DNA of 64,000 nt from Parelaphostrongylus tenuis (GCA_019055375.1 JAHQIW010000302.1:1-64000), one strand, 5' to 3'. Positions 12,201-21,807 are shown, numbered from the stretch's first letter. Notes: generated by a model not told the origin, from the sequence alone. Numbers and translations are program-made.

Positions 12201-14614
12201 TGGTTAGATTTCGTGTGCCAATTCGCCCAATGGAGTAGCTCAATCTGGCCTAAGGGGAAAGATATGATGTTCAACGAATCCCTAGAGCTTAGAGGATCTA
12301 CTGGGATACTCTTCCAGGGGATAGGGAAAAATGAGGGCTGGTGGTGTCCGTTTAGTCACCTACGACCAACGGAACGACAGGTAATACTGGTGATACACGT
12401 GATTCTGTTTTATATGTATGTCATCACAATTGTTGTGCGGATTAGATCATTTATTGAATTCCATTAGTTTCCTCACACTCATCATCCACAAAAATCTTTG
12501 GTACATTTCATTAGCTGAGGGCCACTTCGACCCCTTGTGAATTACGTATTTCGTAGTTTTTTTCAACGTACAAATAATTTTTCGATAGCACAAATTGAAA
12601 GAATCTGAATGGTATATTTTATCTCTGAAAAACCCTTCTAGAGCAAGGAAAAAATTTTGTATTTCAATCAAAGATTTCTTGCTGACCAAAACATTTCCTT
12701 TGGAGTTTTGCTGACCTATCGGTAGATCAAATCTCAGGAATTCCAATGATCCATGTGGTTTTTATCATAAACCCGATATTACACTGTAACAGCTAAAGTA
12801 AGATTGGGTTTTGCAAAAAATGAATCACTTCGACTATCCTTTCTTCACTTCGATCCATTGGGGAAAACGTATTTTTTGATCGTTTCTAACGTTCAAATAA
12901 ACAATCGGTAGCTTAAATAAAAAAATTAAATGATGCATTTTACTTTCAAAAAGGCCCTGCGACTGCGTTGAAAGAGCATTAATAATAAATTGTTCATCAT
13001 TCAAAAATTCCTCGCTGATCAAGGCTCCTCCTCTCATATAGTTCCAAGAATCAAACGATAGATGAAATCTCAAGGATGTCAATGATGTTTTTCATTTCTT
13101 CAAAGACTTCTTAGTGCTTAATAACAACTAAAATAAAGTAGGGTTTCGCGCGTAATGCTTTTCTTCCAGTTTTCTAAAGCCAAATCTTGCGTGATATGGG
13201 GTCGATTTTTTAAATTAAATAAATTCTTTGAATTTCTAAGATCTAATGTACGATGAATTGTTAGAACTTCAAACGAAAAGCTACGCCCAGAGAGAAATTT
13301 TTGAACAAAAGGCAAAAAATTATTTTTGCTTTTCTAAAAGAATGAAATGGTCTTTTGAAGACGAAAGGCATCACTAGAATTCTCATAATCTGAGCTATCG
13401 ACTGTTTTCTTCAACATTGAAAACGACTAAAAAATACGCTTTTCTTAAAGCATCAAAGTGAGGAGCGGGTAAAAAAAGTGATCCACTTTTCCGAAACCCA
13501 AAATTCTTCTGGCTGTTACAGCGTAATGCGTGGTCTATTTTGAAAAACCAATAGATCATTTGAATTCTCAAAATTAGATCTATCGACTGGTTGTTGAAAC
13601 TCCGAAGGAACAGCTTTGGTCAGCGAGAAATCTTCCAATGAGAGGAGAGATACTCCTTTTGCTCTTTCAACAATACAAATACAAGACCTTTCCGAAGAAG
13701 GAATACACCGTTCAATTTTTTTTTTTTTATTTGAGCTATCAAATGATAGTCCGTTAGTCAAAAACAAGCGCGAAATAATCTTTTTCTGAATGGTCGAAGT
13801 GGAGCTCAGCTGACGGAAGAGTACCAAATCTTTGGTTACATTTCACTTGTCTTTTCATTTGCTGTGGGAGGATGTCTTCTTCTTTATAAATGTCGAAGAA
13901 TGTTGGCAAATCCATTATTCTTGCAATCTTTGAGGTGTTCGAGCTAAGGCATTGCCTAAGACGTTTAGCTGACTGATTGCAAAAGAGTGTTGAAGGAGGA
14001 GATCACATTAAAGCCTTGCTTGTCATTTTGCTTTCGAAGCACCGCTCCACTCACCAATGCACTACCCCACCCGGTATAGATCTTAGTCAATAACATATAT
14101 GGCTTAGTATTGAAAGATGAAAATCAGATTTTATGGAGCTAAGAAGGCAATACTTTCGTCACAGATTCTGTCGATCATGGTGTTTTGAAAAAAATCTTGA
14201 TTCAACATGCTATACTTCTCCCAATTAAACTCATGTCTCCAAATGCTTTGTTTGATGTTCATGCTGTCAAGATATCGCTTGAATTTCAGGAATTTGAATT
14301 GGATTTTATTCCCTTGGAAAACTTCATTTTATAGTGGTTTCAGAAAACAACAGATGTCATAAAGAACCATTCTCGTATTCAAAAGATAGGGTAATGTCTA
14401 CCCTATAAGTTGACCTCGTTTTTATCTACTCAATCTAGATATCGTGAAATTATCACTATTTTGCGAAAAACTAGCCTCAGATCCTAAGTGTTAAGGAATT
14501 TGAATAGATATTGTTCGGAAAATTTACCAGCATAAATGCAGTGTGCATAAGAGCAGAGAGTAAAGCCATCGCCAGCATAAGAGACTTGAAACAGACCAGC
14601 CAAGGATGAAATAT
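3083..14614 (-). CDS. Nematode 7TM chemoreceptor-type GPCR gene (six exons)
   Basis: Coding exons on the minus strand: 14614-14528, 11779-11624, 9533-9402, 8376-8248, about 3444-3305, and 3232-3083 ending in TAA. Together they encode roughly 263 residues with seven hydrophobic segments. I found them by alignment to the plus-strand paralogue at 27228-38854; the splice sites visible at exons 1-4 and 6 are at the same positions and all in phase 0. Exon 2 ends with a Cys just before TM3. Exon 3 ends TM3 with QRVICIFFPL, the position of the DRY-like motif. Nematode serpentine receptors of this type sit in the membrane of sensory cilia, but the class (Srx, Srv or other) is not assigned. The start is uncertain: the codon matching the paralogue's ATG is ATA here. 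Intron 4 contains a complete Penelope-like element. It may be a live gene with a missed 5' exon, or a young pseudogene. Confidence 0.72.
3305..3444 (-). CDS. GPCR(-) exon 5, TM5
   Basis: It encodes SLSGNHFKNYAAMMSNITTY and PTLMTVLRCKQK, and ends EEIRLTTQ before donor GTAAAT in phase 0. The 5' boundary is not certain. A CACAG lies just before 3444 but gives the wrong phase for exon 4, so the true acceptor may be further upstream. Confidence 0.65.
3680..3960 (-). pseudogene. mariner-type transposase fragment, C-terminal part
   Basis: On the minus strand about 3840-3740 can be read as VVLLQDKVRSHIAELARHII, which resembles the mariner block containing the second catalytic Asp (DNARPH). About 3735-3700 resembles the PPYSPDLAPSDYHLF block that carries the third Asp. 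In-frame stops and substitutions are present, so it is dead. It lies in intron 4 of the minus-strand receptor. Confidence 0.55.
4340..4560. repeat. Degenerate hammerhead-type palindromic repeat fragment
   Basis: This carries the flank signature of the hammerhead palindrome family (AAAATATGCTATCA, then GAGCG/AAGCGCGGTCT, then AACACTC) and a degenerate hammerhead at 4423-4465. There stem II (GGC TGTGAT GCC) and GAAAC are intact, but CTGANGA has become ATGACGA. Confidence 0.5.
5094..5105 (+). repeat. Target-site duplication, left
   Basis: The 12-mer GAAATGAATTGT occurs immediately before the Penelope element and again immediately after it at 8185-8196. Confidence 0.85.
5106..5198 (+). repeat. 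Penelope terminal repeat (pLTR), left
   Basis: It is identical or nearly identical to 8092-8184. It contains the hammerhead-like motif at 5111-5148 and runs up to 17 bases before the first ATG. Confidence 0.85.
5111..5148 (+). ncRNA. Hammerhead-ribozyme-like motif in left pLTR
   Basis: The order is stem I 5' CAGGCT, core CTGAAGA, stem II GGC-GAACT-GCC, GAAAC, GTC (predicted cut after 5143), then stem I 3' AGCTG. Stem I pairs five bases with one bulged G. Stem III is only two pairs without a loop, so activity would probably need a dimer. Hammerheads are known in Penelope-like terminal repeats; activity here is inferred. Confidence 0.6.
5215..5946 (+). CDS. Penelope-like element N-terminal frame
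   Basis: A 243-codon frame starting MPRLIDSRSWELLEEVPARF. It is basic and helical (many Arg, Lys and Leu) with no recognisable catalytic motif. In Penelope elements the region before the RT is part of a single long protein. The downstream frame is open from 5904, so the two frames overlap by about 43 bases, and one frame change would link them. The same start (GAAGCATGCCGAGGTT) recurs at 25091 and 27013 in broken copies, so it is a genuine part of the element. Confidence 0.7.
   Translation: MPRLIDSRSWELLEEVPARFFRLTKEALSLRQKIVLARQCVKFLRRCIENRIVPNFIKRKRLHAICGVPEDSHRILDIEMKVLRACLRSKQYNLYAMLKKCATKEYYCDQYLEGNLWRRIVGGSRLICDSIRLNAKDTLRRKFDDLLSRSHNMILRRHTDTANEEQASHNRTSNAPRNSRVTVLGGITLPDGARSLLELGPSFSPSQPISKVSLRKVACGLHDLQDQLRKRPELKRLIGMNSK
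6069..7895 (+). CDS. Penelope-like reverse transcriptase with GIY-YIG endonuclease
   Basis: 608 codons from the first ATG, with the frame open back to 5904. Visible motifs, by residue: VLYLLMKTHKL near 107 and FKVRPIISCVGG near 130 (fingers); FDVTALYTNVS near 190 (motif A Asp); MGQRLAPSLAIAF near 256 (motif B); YIDDCLVI near 285 (motif C); then a Cys-rich linker CKICPNGRDGDC near 490; and a GIY-YIG-type nuclease with VYLISCKAC and YIGETGRPLYARIEEHL near 505-535, followed by LGTHREQKH. It would copy element RNA into DNA and nick the target. The ATG used may not be the true start, since the upstream 243-codon frame looks like the missing N-terminus. All RT and nuclease key residues I can check are present, so it may be active. 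Confidence 0.9.
   Translation: MKRFQSNLTELQKRGMKEVRELIREGSIRLSVSDKGGEFVVIPRQLDIAITNRHLEDASLYRSSSVKEFKRQNRKLNNEWVRTAKAAGLRPSIITQLKIQSPTCPVLYLLMKTHKLVSTDDLMSNDPSIFKVRPIISCVGGPTDRIAWFLTLITSQLLGHIPAHLTNTQMLLDRLRNANPNSAYVMESFDVTALYTNVSNDSALQATHELLLQHQGAVNMYGLSIEQFMVLLKECLNCSIFRWSGKYFAQIRGLAMGQRLAPSLAIAFMSKVEAPVMDLRPLLYCRYIDDCLVICSTQEELDNCFRLLNEQSEYIKFTREIPKDHWLPFLNVQISLSESGYITKWYRKPSSKNILVHYLSSHPSHTKKALVKNMFRTAASVCTGEEQREESVKLAREIATSNGYEFVAPRLRFRGNSAPPNENSNERKIPFILPFFSNEISTAIKRCLKRAGLEQSVALIEIPPNTLKRQLVRNRLYDRLCIMKDCKICPNGRDGDCTSVGTVYLISCKACSDKYIGETGRPLYARIEEHLADKRLKRRNTPLGTHREQKHDGADFEIEVTILAQEQKTSARKLLEALWINTTNPTMNRREECLVITRDFSQYIRLLF
8092..8184 (+). repeat. Penelope terminal repeat (pLTR), right
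   Basis: Direct copy of 5106-5198, ending at the right target duplication. The hammerhead-like core is at 8097-8134. Confidence 0.85.
8097..8134 (+). ncRNA. Hammerhead-ribozyme-like motif in right pLTR
   Basis: Same sequence as the left motif: CTGAAGA at 8103-8109, GAAAC at 8122-8126, GTC at 8127-8129. Confidence 0.6.
8185..8196 (+). repeat. Target-site duplication, right
   Basis: GAAATGAATTGT, identical to 5094-5105. Confidence 0.85.
8248..8376 (-). CDS. GPCR(-) exon 4, TM4
   Basis: Starts after TTCAG with VCCFITACFYIFVVVLCLS, then YAGVAYVPEHG, and ends TE before donor GTACTC. It has 43 codons against 44 in the paralogue. The YxGxAYVPEHG loop is shared by both genes. The Penelope insertion begins about 50 bp downstream, in intron 4. 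Confidence 0.8.
8769..9030 (-). repeat. tRNA-derived SINE-like repeat, family 1
   Basis: On the minus strand it starts with a tRNA-like box B remnant (GGTTCGATCTCACGCG-type, near 8985), passes the shared body (GGTATCAG/ACCAGACTTGT, GGGCTACCGCGAGTAGT) and ends in the conserved tail TTGATCAACACCGAGAGCTT. Related copies lie at 10424, 17470, 44762, 54400, 54725, 60440 and 62215. Confidence 0.65.
9402..9533 (-). CDS. GPCR(-) exon 3, TM3
   Basis: 132 bp, flanked by an acceptor ending CAG and donor GTAAGT. It encodes IAGGILISTILSMNFLNLYL and then LLQRVICIFFPLK, which closely matches the paralogue's exon 3. Confidence 0.82.
10424..10690 (-). repeat. tRNA-derived SINE-like repeat, family 1
   Basis: Same layout on the minus strand: pol III-like head near 10690-10620, body with CGCGAGTCATTGTAAAGG near 10510-10530, and the tail AGGGATTGATCAACA near 10427-10441. 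It lies in intron 2 of the minus-strand receptor. Confidence 0.65.
11624..11779 (-). CDS. GPCR(-) exon 2, TM2
   Basis: It begins after the acceptor TTCCAG with SIEKLSGIGARSAY and ends DDCAIVWR before donor GTACGT. It is exactly 156 bp (52 codons), the same length as exon 2 of the paralogue. Confidence 0.8.
12080..12400 (+). pseudogene. RTE-type non-LTR retrotransposon 3' end, degenerate
   Basis: It reads AVTDWIPRDVK at about 12133-12170 and matches the 3' end of the RTE copy at 30540-30770 (AVTDWILRDIK). A WGTLARDREKW-like stretch is recognisable at about 12298-12340. Several frameshifts and stops are present. RTE elements are commonly truncated at the 5' end. Confidence 0.6.
12440..13830. 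repeat. Degenerate tandem array, about 340-bp unit
   Basis: A block CGATAGATCAAATCTCAGGAATTCC-like occurs near 12718, 13057, 13388 and 13577, each near a stretch with CGTACAAATAAT/CGTTCAAATAA and ending in GGGTTTTGCAAAAAATGA-like sequence. The open frames seen on the minus strand repeat with the array and are not genes. Confidence 0.5.
13840..14460. other. No feature recognised
   Basis: AT-rich, downstream of exon 1 in intron 1 of the minus-strand receptor. I see no motif or repeat here that I can name. Confidence 0.4.
14528..14614 (-). CDS. GPCR(-) exon 1, TM1
   Basis: The frame reads ...SLMLAMALLSALMHTAFML and then a GTAAAT donor. It aligns with the plus-strand paralogue's first exon, which ends in the same way at a donor in phase 0. 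The 5' limit is approximate because the ATG of the paralogue is ATA here. The longer overlapping frame at 14484-14711 is not the coding one. Confidence 0.65.
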
Positions 14615-14929
14615 GGCGGGGTCGAAGGTGCATAAGGCGCATTGGGAGGAAAATACTCCATCGTCGTTGAATCTGCAATGCTATTTTACAATTTATGTCT
14701 TCTTCACGCACCTGTCAGTGAATTCGTTGGTGTGCATTTTTTGTCAGTGATTTCGTTGGCGTCATGCAAGACACTTCCGAAAGTTTACAACTAAAAAGCA
14801 GTACCTAGAATACCTTTTATAGCCTTCCCAGCGCTCTGTTATTTTATCATTGATGTCGGATGTGTAAATACATCAAACTGTAGTGTTTGACCACGGATTG
14901 CTTTTCAGCAGGCAATCGGTTCTGTTCCG

Positions 14930-15320
14930 TTATCCAGCAGTGATTTTTTCAGGAGAATTTTTTTCTGGACAAGAACTCCTCAAAGGTAAATAATCTACCC
15001 GAAACTCAAATTTCGGAAAACTCGGAGCTATACATTTTTTGGTAGGGCCTTCACGGTACTGTGGCATTAAAAATAAAATTATGTTCCACACACGCCGCGC
15101 GCTTTTATTGGAATCACACATATTTCTCTGGACAAAGTTTGTTCATAAACTATTATTGATTATCAAAAAGCGCAAATTTTGGAAAACCCAAAAATACTTA
15201 ATTTTACTAGAGGCTCTTTACAGTGCTGTACAGCGAAGAAAAGTTGTGTTTCACAAGCATTGCGCGTTATTATGCGGATTTTCACTATTTATTTGATAAA
15301 TTTTTTCCATTTCGCAAAAC
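14930..15320. repeat. Dispersed repeat, about 165-bp unit
   Basis: Two similar blocks run AATTT(C/T)GGAAAAC, then GTACTGTGGC/GTGCTGTACAGCG, then AAAATTATGTTCCACAC/AAGTTGTGTTTCACA. The same signature (...CGCT.TAAAA...AAAATTATG(T)TTCACA) recurs near 36190-36500 and 53390-53460, so this is a dispersed repeat family. Confidence 0.45.
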
Positions 15321-17050
15321 TTTTTCTGTTCCATTTGTTGAAATTGTAAAAATAACTTTTTCTACCGCTTTTCTTGAGCTTCGGCTTCTCATTATTCCTT
15401 GCTTTGCCAAACAAGACCCGCTACTAAGTCCAGACCTAAGCAGCCTACCCTATGAACGATGAGCATAGAATATGCAGGGAAGTCTTGAAATATCAGGGTT
15501 ATAGATTTCGTTTTCAACTTCTCCTAAAAGTGAGAAAAAATCCTAAACTTAAGAACAAAAACTGCGCTCCACATGTGGGTCGCGCTGTCGATAACAGCCA
15601 CTCACACACCTAACCGACAAGTAGTGCGCGGCTTATTTGAAGCTCAATCTTATTCACCCTCTTACACTCCAGTAAAACGGTCTTTCCAGAAAATATGCAC
15701 AGCGCTGAAATAATGGAAACTTAGGCTTTCGAATGGTTACTCATAATTCCAACGAACACTTCTGCCTACGAGAAATATACGTGTTGAAACACAAATGTTT
15801 TTCTTCTGCTACAGCGTTGAAATGTTTTCCTTCTGATACAGCGTTGCAAAATGGCTTTTTTAATAAAAGTGCCAGCCGGAAGTGGAAAATTAATGTTAAC
15901 AAGGTTTAATTATGATTCATCAGAAAGAAGCACAGCAGCTGAAAGCATTTCCACACTTTTACAGTGACTGCGGTTATGACATCAGCAGTGCGAGTTTTCA
16001 TGAGTAAGCCGCAAATCTGATGAATCCTCCAAAAGGATTATTTTTTAAGCACATTTCTCGCTCTGCGCTCTGTCACTAATGACGTTTACTTGCTATCAAT
16101 TTTACATTTAAGTAAGAATATTGAAGTTGATTGTTTCAGAGACAAATGAGGTGTCAAACCACGAGCTTTATGAGTTGTAAAGCAGCAGAAGGAGTTCGCA
16201 ACATCAGCAACTCATTTGGCCCAAGAACTGGTGAAGACCATACAGTGGAGCTGAGGCTCAAAAACTTTTAAAGACGCATTTCAGCAGCGATCACGTCTAT
16301 ACCAATCGTGGGAAAAAAATCATCGATGCTGATAACCTTTATAACACAAGACATGTTGCTGAAAAGCTGAATGTTGACTATCCTACCATTCTCGCCAGTT
16401 AAAGTAAATTATAAAATAATTTCGGTTTCAGTGCGATTTAAAACAGTTAATATTGAGCTTAGATTATTGGCTTCATCTGTTTGCGGGTGCCAAAATGTTG
16501 GACTAAGTAGACTGGGGGTCATGCTGACCCTTCAGTGCCTGAAGAAAGAGAAATATAAACGAGCTATGTTGAAGAAATATCACAATAATAGACACGGAAC
16601 TACTTTCCAAAGAATCACTTTTCAGGACTCCTTTTCCTAATAGTACGTGGCTTTTTACGACCTTTTTCTGGACGTCTTCACACCTCTACTAACATATAAT
16701 TTGATACCTAAATCACAGAAAAATTTTGCATCTTGTGACGAAAAGTGATAATCACCAGTAATGTCCAAATAGAAGCTTTTACTGAAGCATCGGTTGCATC
16801 TCAAAGTCGCCTTGTTGATCAAAGCACATTTTTTCATATCTTTATTAACAGTAATTCAATCGCTGACCTCATTATAAAAGACCAGAAGGTTGCAGAGATT
16901 CAAGAACAAAACAGAGATTTTTGAACAAATAGGAGATGCTTCTCACAATTCCGTGGTAGTATGCAAAAATTTGATGTAAAATTTGAAGAGCTTGAATTGA
17001 TTTGTCCTCTGAATGAAGAGAAATGTTTAATATCTTAATAAAATTTATTT
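15320..17050. other. No gene recognised
   Basis: AT-rich sequence with short chance frames on both strands. A few blocks resemble the repeat at 14930-15320, but nothing else can be supported. Confidence 0.4.
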
Positions 17051-17099
17051 AGCCAGTTGCATCTGCTGCTATTTTGAATGTGTTTGACTACGTAAGTTG

Positions 17100-17200
17100 T
17101 GGATCAACCTTCCTTTTCAGGGTTTGAAGAAGGCGAAATAGCTGAACGTTATTTCTAGTGACTATATAGTGTAATAGTTGGCTTGGCTCTGCTTGTCAAA
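17100..17200 (+). repeat. Penelope pLTR remnant
   Basis: CCTTTTCAGGGTTTGAAGAAGGCGAA..GCTGAACGTTA matches the pLTR hammerhead region with many changes, and is followed by TTGGCTTGGCTCTGCTTG in place of TTTTGCTTAAAG. No other part of the element is present. Confidence 0.4.
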
Positions 17201-17469
17201 AAAAAATCTTGTCTAAGAAAGTACAAAATTTTTACACCGTCTTATTCAAACGTTCTAGCGCCCTTACTATCATGTAATCAATTCTTGAAAAATTTTACAA
17301 TTTGTGATGAGATGTAACTTTTCATTCGTAGCGTACGATTACGGTAGCTTTTATACACTTTAGATTTGATCCCAAAGGAACTTAACTCAATCTAGTTAAA
17401 GATTAGTAGGTTGTAGAGATACAAAAACAAAACGTTGCAAGGCTCCTTTCTATTCCTGATATTAAAGGA

Positions 17470-17770
17470 TAAAGGATAAAGCTCTCGGCGTTGATCAATC
17501 CCTGAGGGATGCGCCATGCATTCGACTTTAATTTTTAACTTCGTTTGAGGTGATTGAATGCATATCTGGCCTTTACAATGACTCGCGGCGGCCTCGCGCT
17601 GAACCTAGTCAGTGCTGCTTATCCTCCCAGACAAGTCTGAGACCTGTCTGGTACCAATTTACCGACCCCAAAGGGATGGATGGCTCGGTGAGCCATAAGC
17701 GCGAGATTGAACCATTGACCTCGTGTGCGACGCAACGCACCTCTAACCACTGCGCCACATGCGCTCCGCT
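17470..17770 (-). repeat. tRNA-derived SINE-like repeat, family 1 (good copy)
   Basis: On the minus strand it starts near 17770 with a tRNA-like head. Box A is GCGCAGTGGTTAGAGG near 17755 and box B is GGTTCAATCTCGCGC near 17715. The body is ...CCATCCCTTTGGGGTCGG..., and the end is GCTTTATCCTTTATCC near 17470. The pol III boxes are better preserved than in the neighbouring copies. Confidence 0.75.
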
Positions 17771-17774
17771 TTCA

Positions 17775-18450
17775 CCCGCTTCGAGTAAATGCGGATAGCT
17801 TGCCATATCGCATCAATATTCCTGATATTAGTGAACAAGAAATGGAAGTGGAATTCCAAGAGAATGAAAATATTTGTCGTTGTGTTAGAAAGATCATAAG
17901 TGGCGATATGTGATTGCTTCACACATTTACGACGCCTTATTAGTCGTAAATAGAGATTTGGTTGAAACGAGAGAGATTAATAAGTGGTTGATTAGATGAC
18001 GTAACAATTTCTAATGATAGGTGACAATCGCTTCATACTTTAAAATGTGATTCGAAGGCTTAAAAATCTTATCACCACTTCCGTCTCAACAAAAGTCATA
18101 CTGATTTTCTCGTCGAGCAAATAGAAGAGCAGCATTTTTAGAGGGTGTTGATCAATTTCACAACGTTATAAAGGGCTTGTCGAACTGATTTATGATTGGG
18201 AGTCATCCCGATCATTAGATTATCAAATACTTGCTTATCAACCGACACTTCACATGATAGCAGTTTAGACAATGGTGAGTGAATGCGTTTCGGTAAGGTG
18301 TCTGCTTCTTAGAGAAATATGGCGTTGTTGTTTCTATACACTGAGTGTATCGGAAAATGTTCCAAGTGCCAAGCAACTTTGTAGTATAGAAGTGGTTTAA
18401 TATCATTGTTGCTGCTTTGAAATGGCAGGTGTGTATGAAATCAAATTCAT
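17775..18450. other. No gene recognised
   Basis: AT-rich spacer without recognisable features. Confidence 0.4.
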
Positions 18451-18456
18451 TATCAC

Positions 18457-18702
18457 TTGATTTTTTTCTGCAAAATCGGTAGCAATGGCGCAATCATAAC
18501 ATGCGTATTACCGGATGATCATGTTTTATTCTATATGGTCATTTCACTGCCAGCTGGCTATACAGCTGACACTTCATTCGTTGTCGTCGTGCACAAATAC
18601 TCAAATGGGCAAATTATTAGTGGGCAACAATCCCATACATTTCAAATTCCTTTCCGTGAGCCCGCATATGCCACCGCGACATGCTCAATTTCTTACCAAT
18701 AA
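18457..18702 (+). CDS. Possible exon of unknown protein
   Basis: An 81-codon frame whose later part (ITCVLPDDHVLFYMVISLPA ... SFVVVVHKYSNGQ) looks protein-like: balanced composition and a higher GC level than the flanks. It ends at a stop at 18700-18702. No family is recognised, no partner exon was found, and no strong splice acceptor is visible. It may be a terminal exon or chance. Confidence 0.25.
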   Translation: MIFFCKIGSNGAIITCVLPDDHVLFYMVISLPAGYTADTSFVVVVHKYSNGQIISGQQSHTFQIPFREPAYATATCSISYQ

Positions 18703-18709
18703 CTGAATG

Positions 18710-19260
18710 CTCATTTCTCACCATTCACTGCTGTAAATCGTAGCTAGTGCTTGAAATGATTAAATATAGGGAATAATACGCCAAATATTGTGAGATTAGC
18801 TACCAACGAATGGCTGTAGCAGGTGCAACGATGGATGCGTTTTCAAATCTGTGAGCTCAGAGTGCCCTAAAAAGTATGAAATAATCTATGAACGTCTTCG
18901 AAGAATGTTCATTGTAGTGGGAAAAAATCTCCTTATTTCACTAGCATTAAATCCGAAATTATCGATCTATTTAATTGAAAAACAAGACGACAACACTGTG
19001 GACGTGTTTAATAGTATCTCCTGCAATATATCGAGTAAGTCAGAAGCGTGATAAGGTTTTCTGCCATGTAATTTGGATCTATAGAAGAGATAAGGAAAGG
19101 GGATTGACAATAACTTTTCCTTGGTTCTAAAAAGGTTTTTATAGTATGAGAAACTCCTGAGTTAGCTCAAAACGTTGTTGGAGGTTGATTAAGAACAAAA
19201 AGACGATACATCTAATTTAACTTATTGAAAGCAATTATAAGAAGCATATCTTTACATTCA
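18710..19260. other. No gene recognised
   Basis: AT-rich spacer. One 66-codon frame (18851-19051) has no recognisable content. Confidence 0.4.
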
Positions 19261-19263
19261 ACT

Positions 19264-19740
19264 GATTTTATAAACCTCGCTCAAAACAATGCATAAGCTG
19301 ATATCGTATCTTGAGCCTATCATGAGGTCTTTTATGGCACTTACACAGTGCAAGACACGTGTTTCTGCATTACAGCCTCAGATTACATAATGTTCTGAGA
19401 TTATCAGAATATTATCAGATATCGGTATCAAATTATATATTATTTTGAGCGAGGTCTATAAAAGCATTCGAATGTAAAGGTGCGATTTATTACGCCTGCC
19501 ATGAGCGCTCGACTGTTGGTCACCGTAATGTCGAGAGATTTCATCACTTGGCATGCGGTGAATTATTCGGCGTTGAATCCTTTATTTGTAGAGAGTTTAA
19601 TCATTTGCAAGGGATTGGCTGAACCGAAAGGCAACGTGCTACTCATAAAGCATACTGTAATGCCAAAACACGTGTCTAGCACTGAATAAGGGCCGCAGGA
19701 GACCTCGTGATAGACTCAAGATATGTTGTGAGATTACAAA
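19264..19740. repeat. Hammerhead-type palindromic repeat, degenerate
   Basis: ACACGTGT stem III words occur in opposite orientations (near 19358 and 19668), each with GAAAC/AAAAC and TGCAC remnants, and flanked by TTTTGAGCGAGGTCTATAAA-type borders. The cores are damaged. Confidence 0.5.
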
Positions 19741-19744
19741 GTAT

Positions 19745-20690
19745 AAGAAGTATAAATAATTTGAGATTTCTGGACACAAGGGCACTGAGATTGACGCTGA
19801 TACAAACAAGGAAAGCTTAGACTCTTTTAGAAGTTCGATAAACAGCTCCCGCAAGCGATTCTTCCTTTTCATATGACTTCTAACCAGCTAGATGACGATA
19901 CAACGGTCTTAATGTTTTTTTTTATGAAATTACCTTTTTCTACATTATGCAGTTGACGTATTACCGTTTCCACTCATTTTTCATCACCACTACGCTATTT
20001 ATGGTGTCTGATAATTTCATCAGCACACATGCGGTAACCGACTTCTCATTAACATGTTTTTAGATGCCCATTAATTGTTTTTCAGATGACATTATGAGGC
20101 AGTGATATGCACTGTTTTTTGCACATCGTTCAGTTTTGTCTTTTATTATCACTTATTTGCACGGAATACGGTAAAATTACGTTGCTGGAGAACTGGACAA
20201 ACTGCATCAACATTTTGTTCTGTTTCACAACCCAGTAGCACTAGATAAGCACTCATTGGTCTACCGTTTGCACTAGCAATGTCATTAGAAAACTCCAAAC
20301 TATATATCATTAATTATCTATTGTGTGGGACCCGGCACCATACTCTAATGCGTTGATCCCAACAACTCTACCTTTCATTTCGTTTCCACAAATCCATCGT
20401 CTACGAAGCTATTTGAAGCTTTCGTTTGCAGGGTTCGGCTGCTGCTTGAGAGTTTTGTTCTTTATAAATGCATAGAATGGCGGAGTATAGTTTTGTGAGA
20501 GGAGGTAGAACTAATATTTTGCTTCCTGATTGGCTGTTTCATCAACCACTTCGCTATTTCCCCCTTTTCCGTTAGAATATCACATAGACGAAGAAAATAG
20601 ATTTTGGCTATTATATATGTAAAAGTAGATTAGGTGGTCCTCTCATTTTAATAAAACCGGAATTTCGACAGGATATTTAGAGCCCTTCAT
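19745..20690. other. No gene recognised
   Basis: AT-rich spacer without recognisable motifs. Confidence 0.4.
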
Positions 20691-20694
20691 GAGT

Positions 20695-21092
20695 CTTTCA
20701 TGAGCACTTATACAGTGCAATACACGTGGTTTTGGCCTTCCAACCTTGTTAGTTACGCATTGCCCTTTGTCTGAGCCGATCCCTCTCGGGGGAGAATCGC
20801 TTCACATAGAGTCGACGAACATGTTACAGGCGTGTAAAGTGAAAATTTACTCCAACCGCAGATAACAACTCACTGCATGTCCAGTGACAAAATCACTGGA
20901 AAATAGAGTGAGTAACAGCCAATGCTCAAGGCTGGTATTTTCATTATAATACCTTTATATTATATGTAAAGGAGTTCTCTCGCGAGAGGGATTGGCTCAG
21001 GCGAAGGACACTGTGCAACTAACGAGGCTTAAAGGCCGAAACACATGTATTGCACTGTATGAGTGCTCACAAAAGACAATAAAAGCTCAAAA
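20695..21092. repeat. Hammerhead-type palindromic repeat
   Basis: The left arm at 20695-20850 is the reverse complement of the right arm at about 20955-21092. The right arm carries GTGCAA-CTAACGA-GGC..GCC-GAAAC-ACATGT-A-TTGCAC (21018-21058, plus strand). One core base is changed (CTAACGA for CTGANGA). The left-arm copy on the minus strand is more damaged. Confidence 0.65.
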
Positions 21093-21807
21093 TATGCTGT
21101 CAGGATGTATTCATTAATTACCCAAGATTTAAAAATACAGTGGAATATAAAGCAGGAATCTTTGATTTCACGTATTTCTCAAGTAAGTTATTTACTTAAA
21201 CATAATTCACTACAGTGTAATTTTTCTGCAGACCATCTTGCCCTCATAGATTGTTCAATGTTCGTTCAATGTTTGGTTATTCCATATATCACATATATCT
21301 TTCCTTCTCAATCGTTGACTCAATGGACACTATTATTCATGCGAAATTCAATGTTTTTTTTCATCTCCAAATGATAAGCACAGGAAGCTTCATGTAACTT
21401 TTCCTATATTTTACTTAAATCTTCACTAAAAACTTCTGTAATATTTCCCATGCATTTTTCTTAGAAGAGATTGTGTCGCTTTCACGTATAACCTTTGCAA
21501 AATCGCTCCGCAGGTGCTTTCTATAGAAGCCATTGCGTCGCTCTCAAGAAGGCTTTTTTTTTGCTTTAATTCTGAGAGCTTTTAACAATCCTCTGTGGAG
21601 CCTTGACTCTGCTCTCTCCGACTGAAAGTTCGCTCATTACATAGGGAGTGAAGGCAATAATGATAGGTAATTAGCTATTATTGTTAGCTTACTCTCGCTC
21701 TCTTGCTGTCGTACGCCGAAAAAGCTCATACATTCTACGTCAATAAATTCCTTACTCTACATATTTTTATTTTGTGAAGGCCATAACATGTTTTAAGTTA
21801 TACCCGA

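Noticed and set aside
14484..14711. 75-codon minus-strand frame as coding
   Set aside because: The receptor exon lies here in another frame (MLAMALLSALMHTAFML), which aligns with the paralogue; this frame does not.
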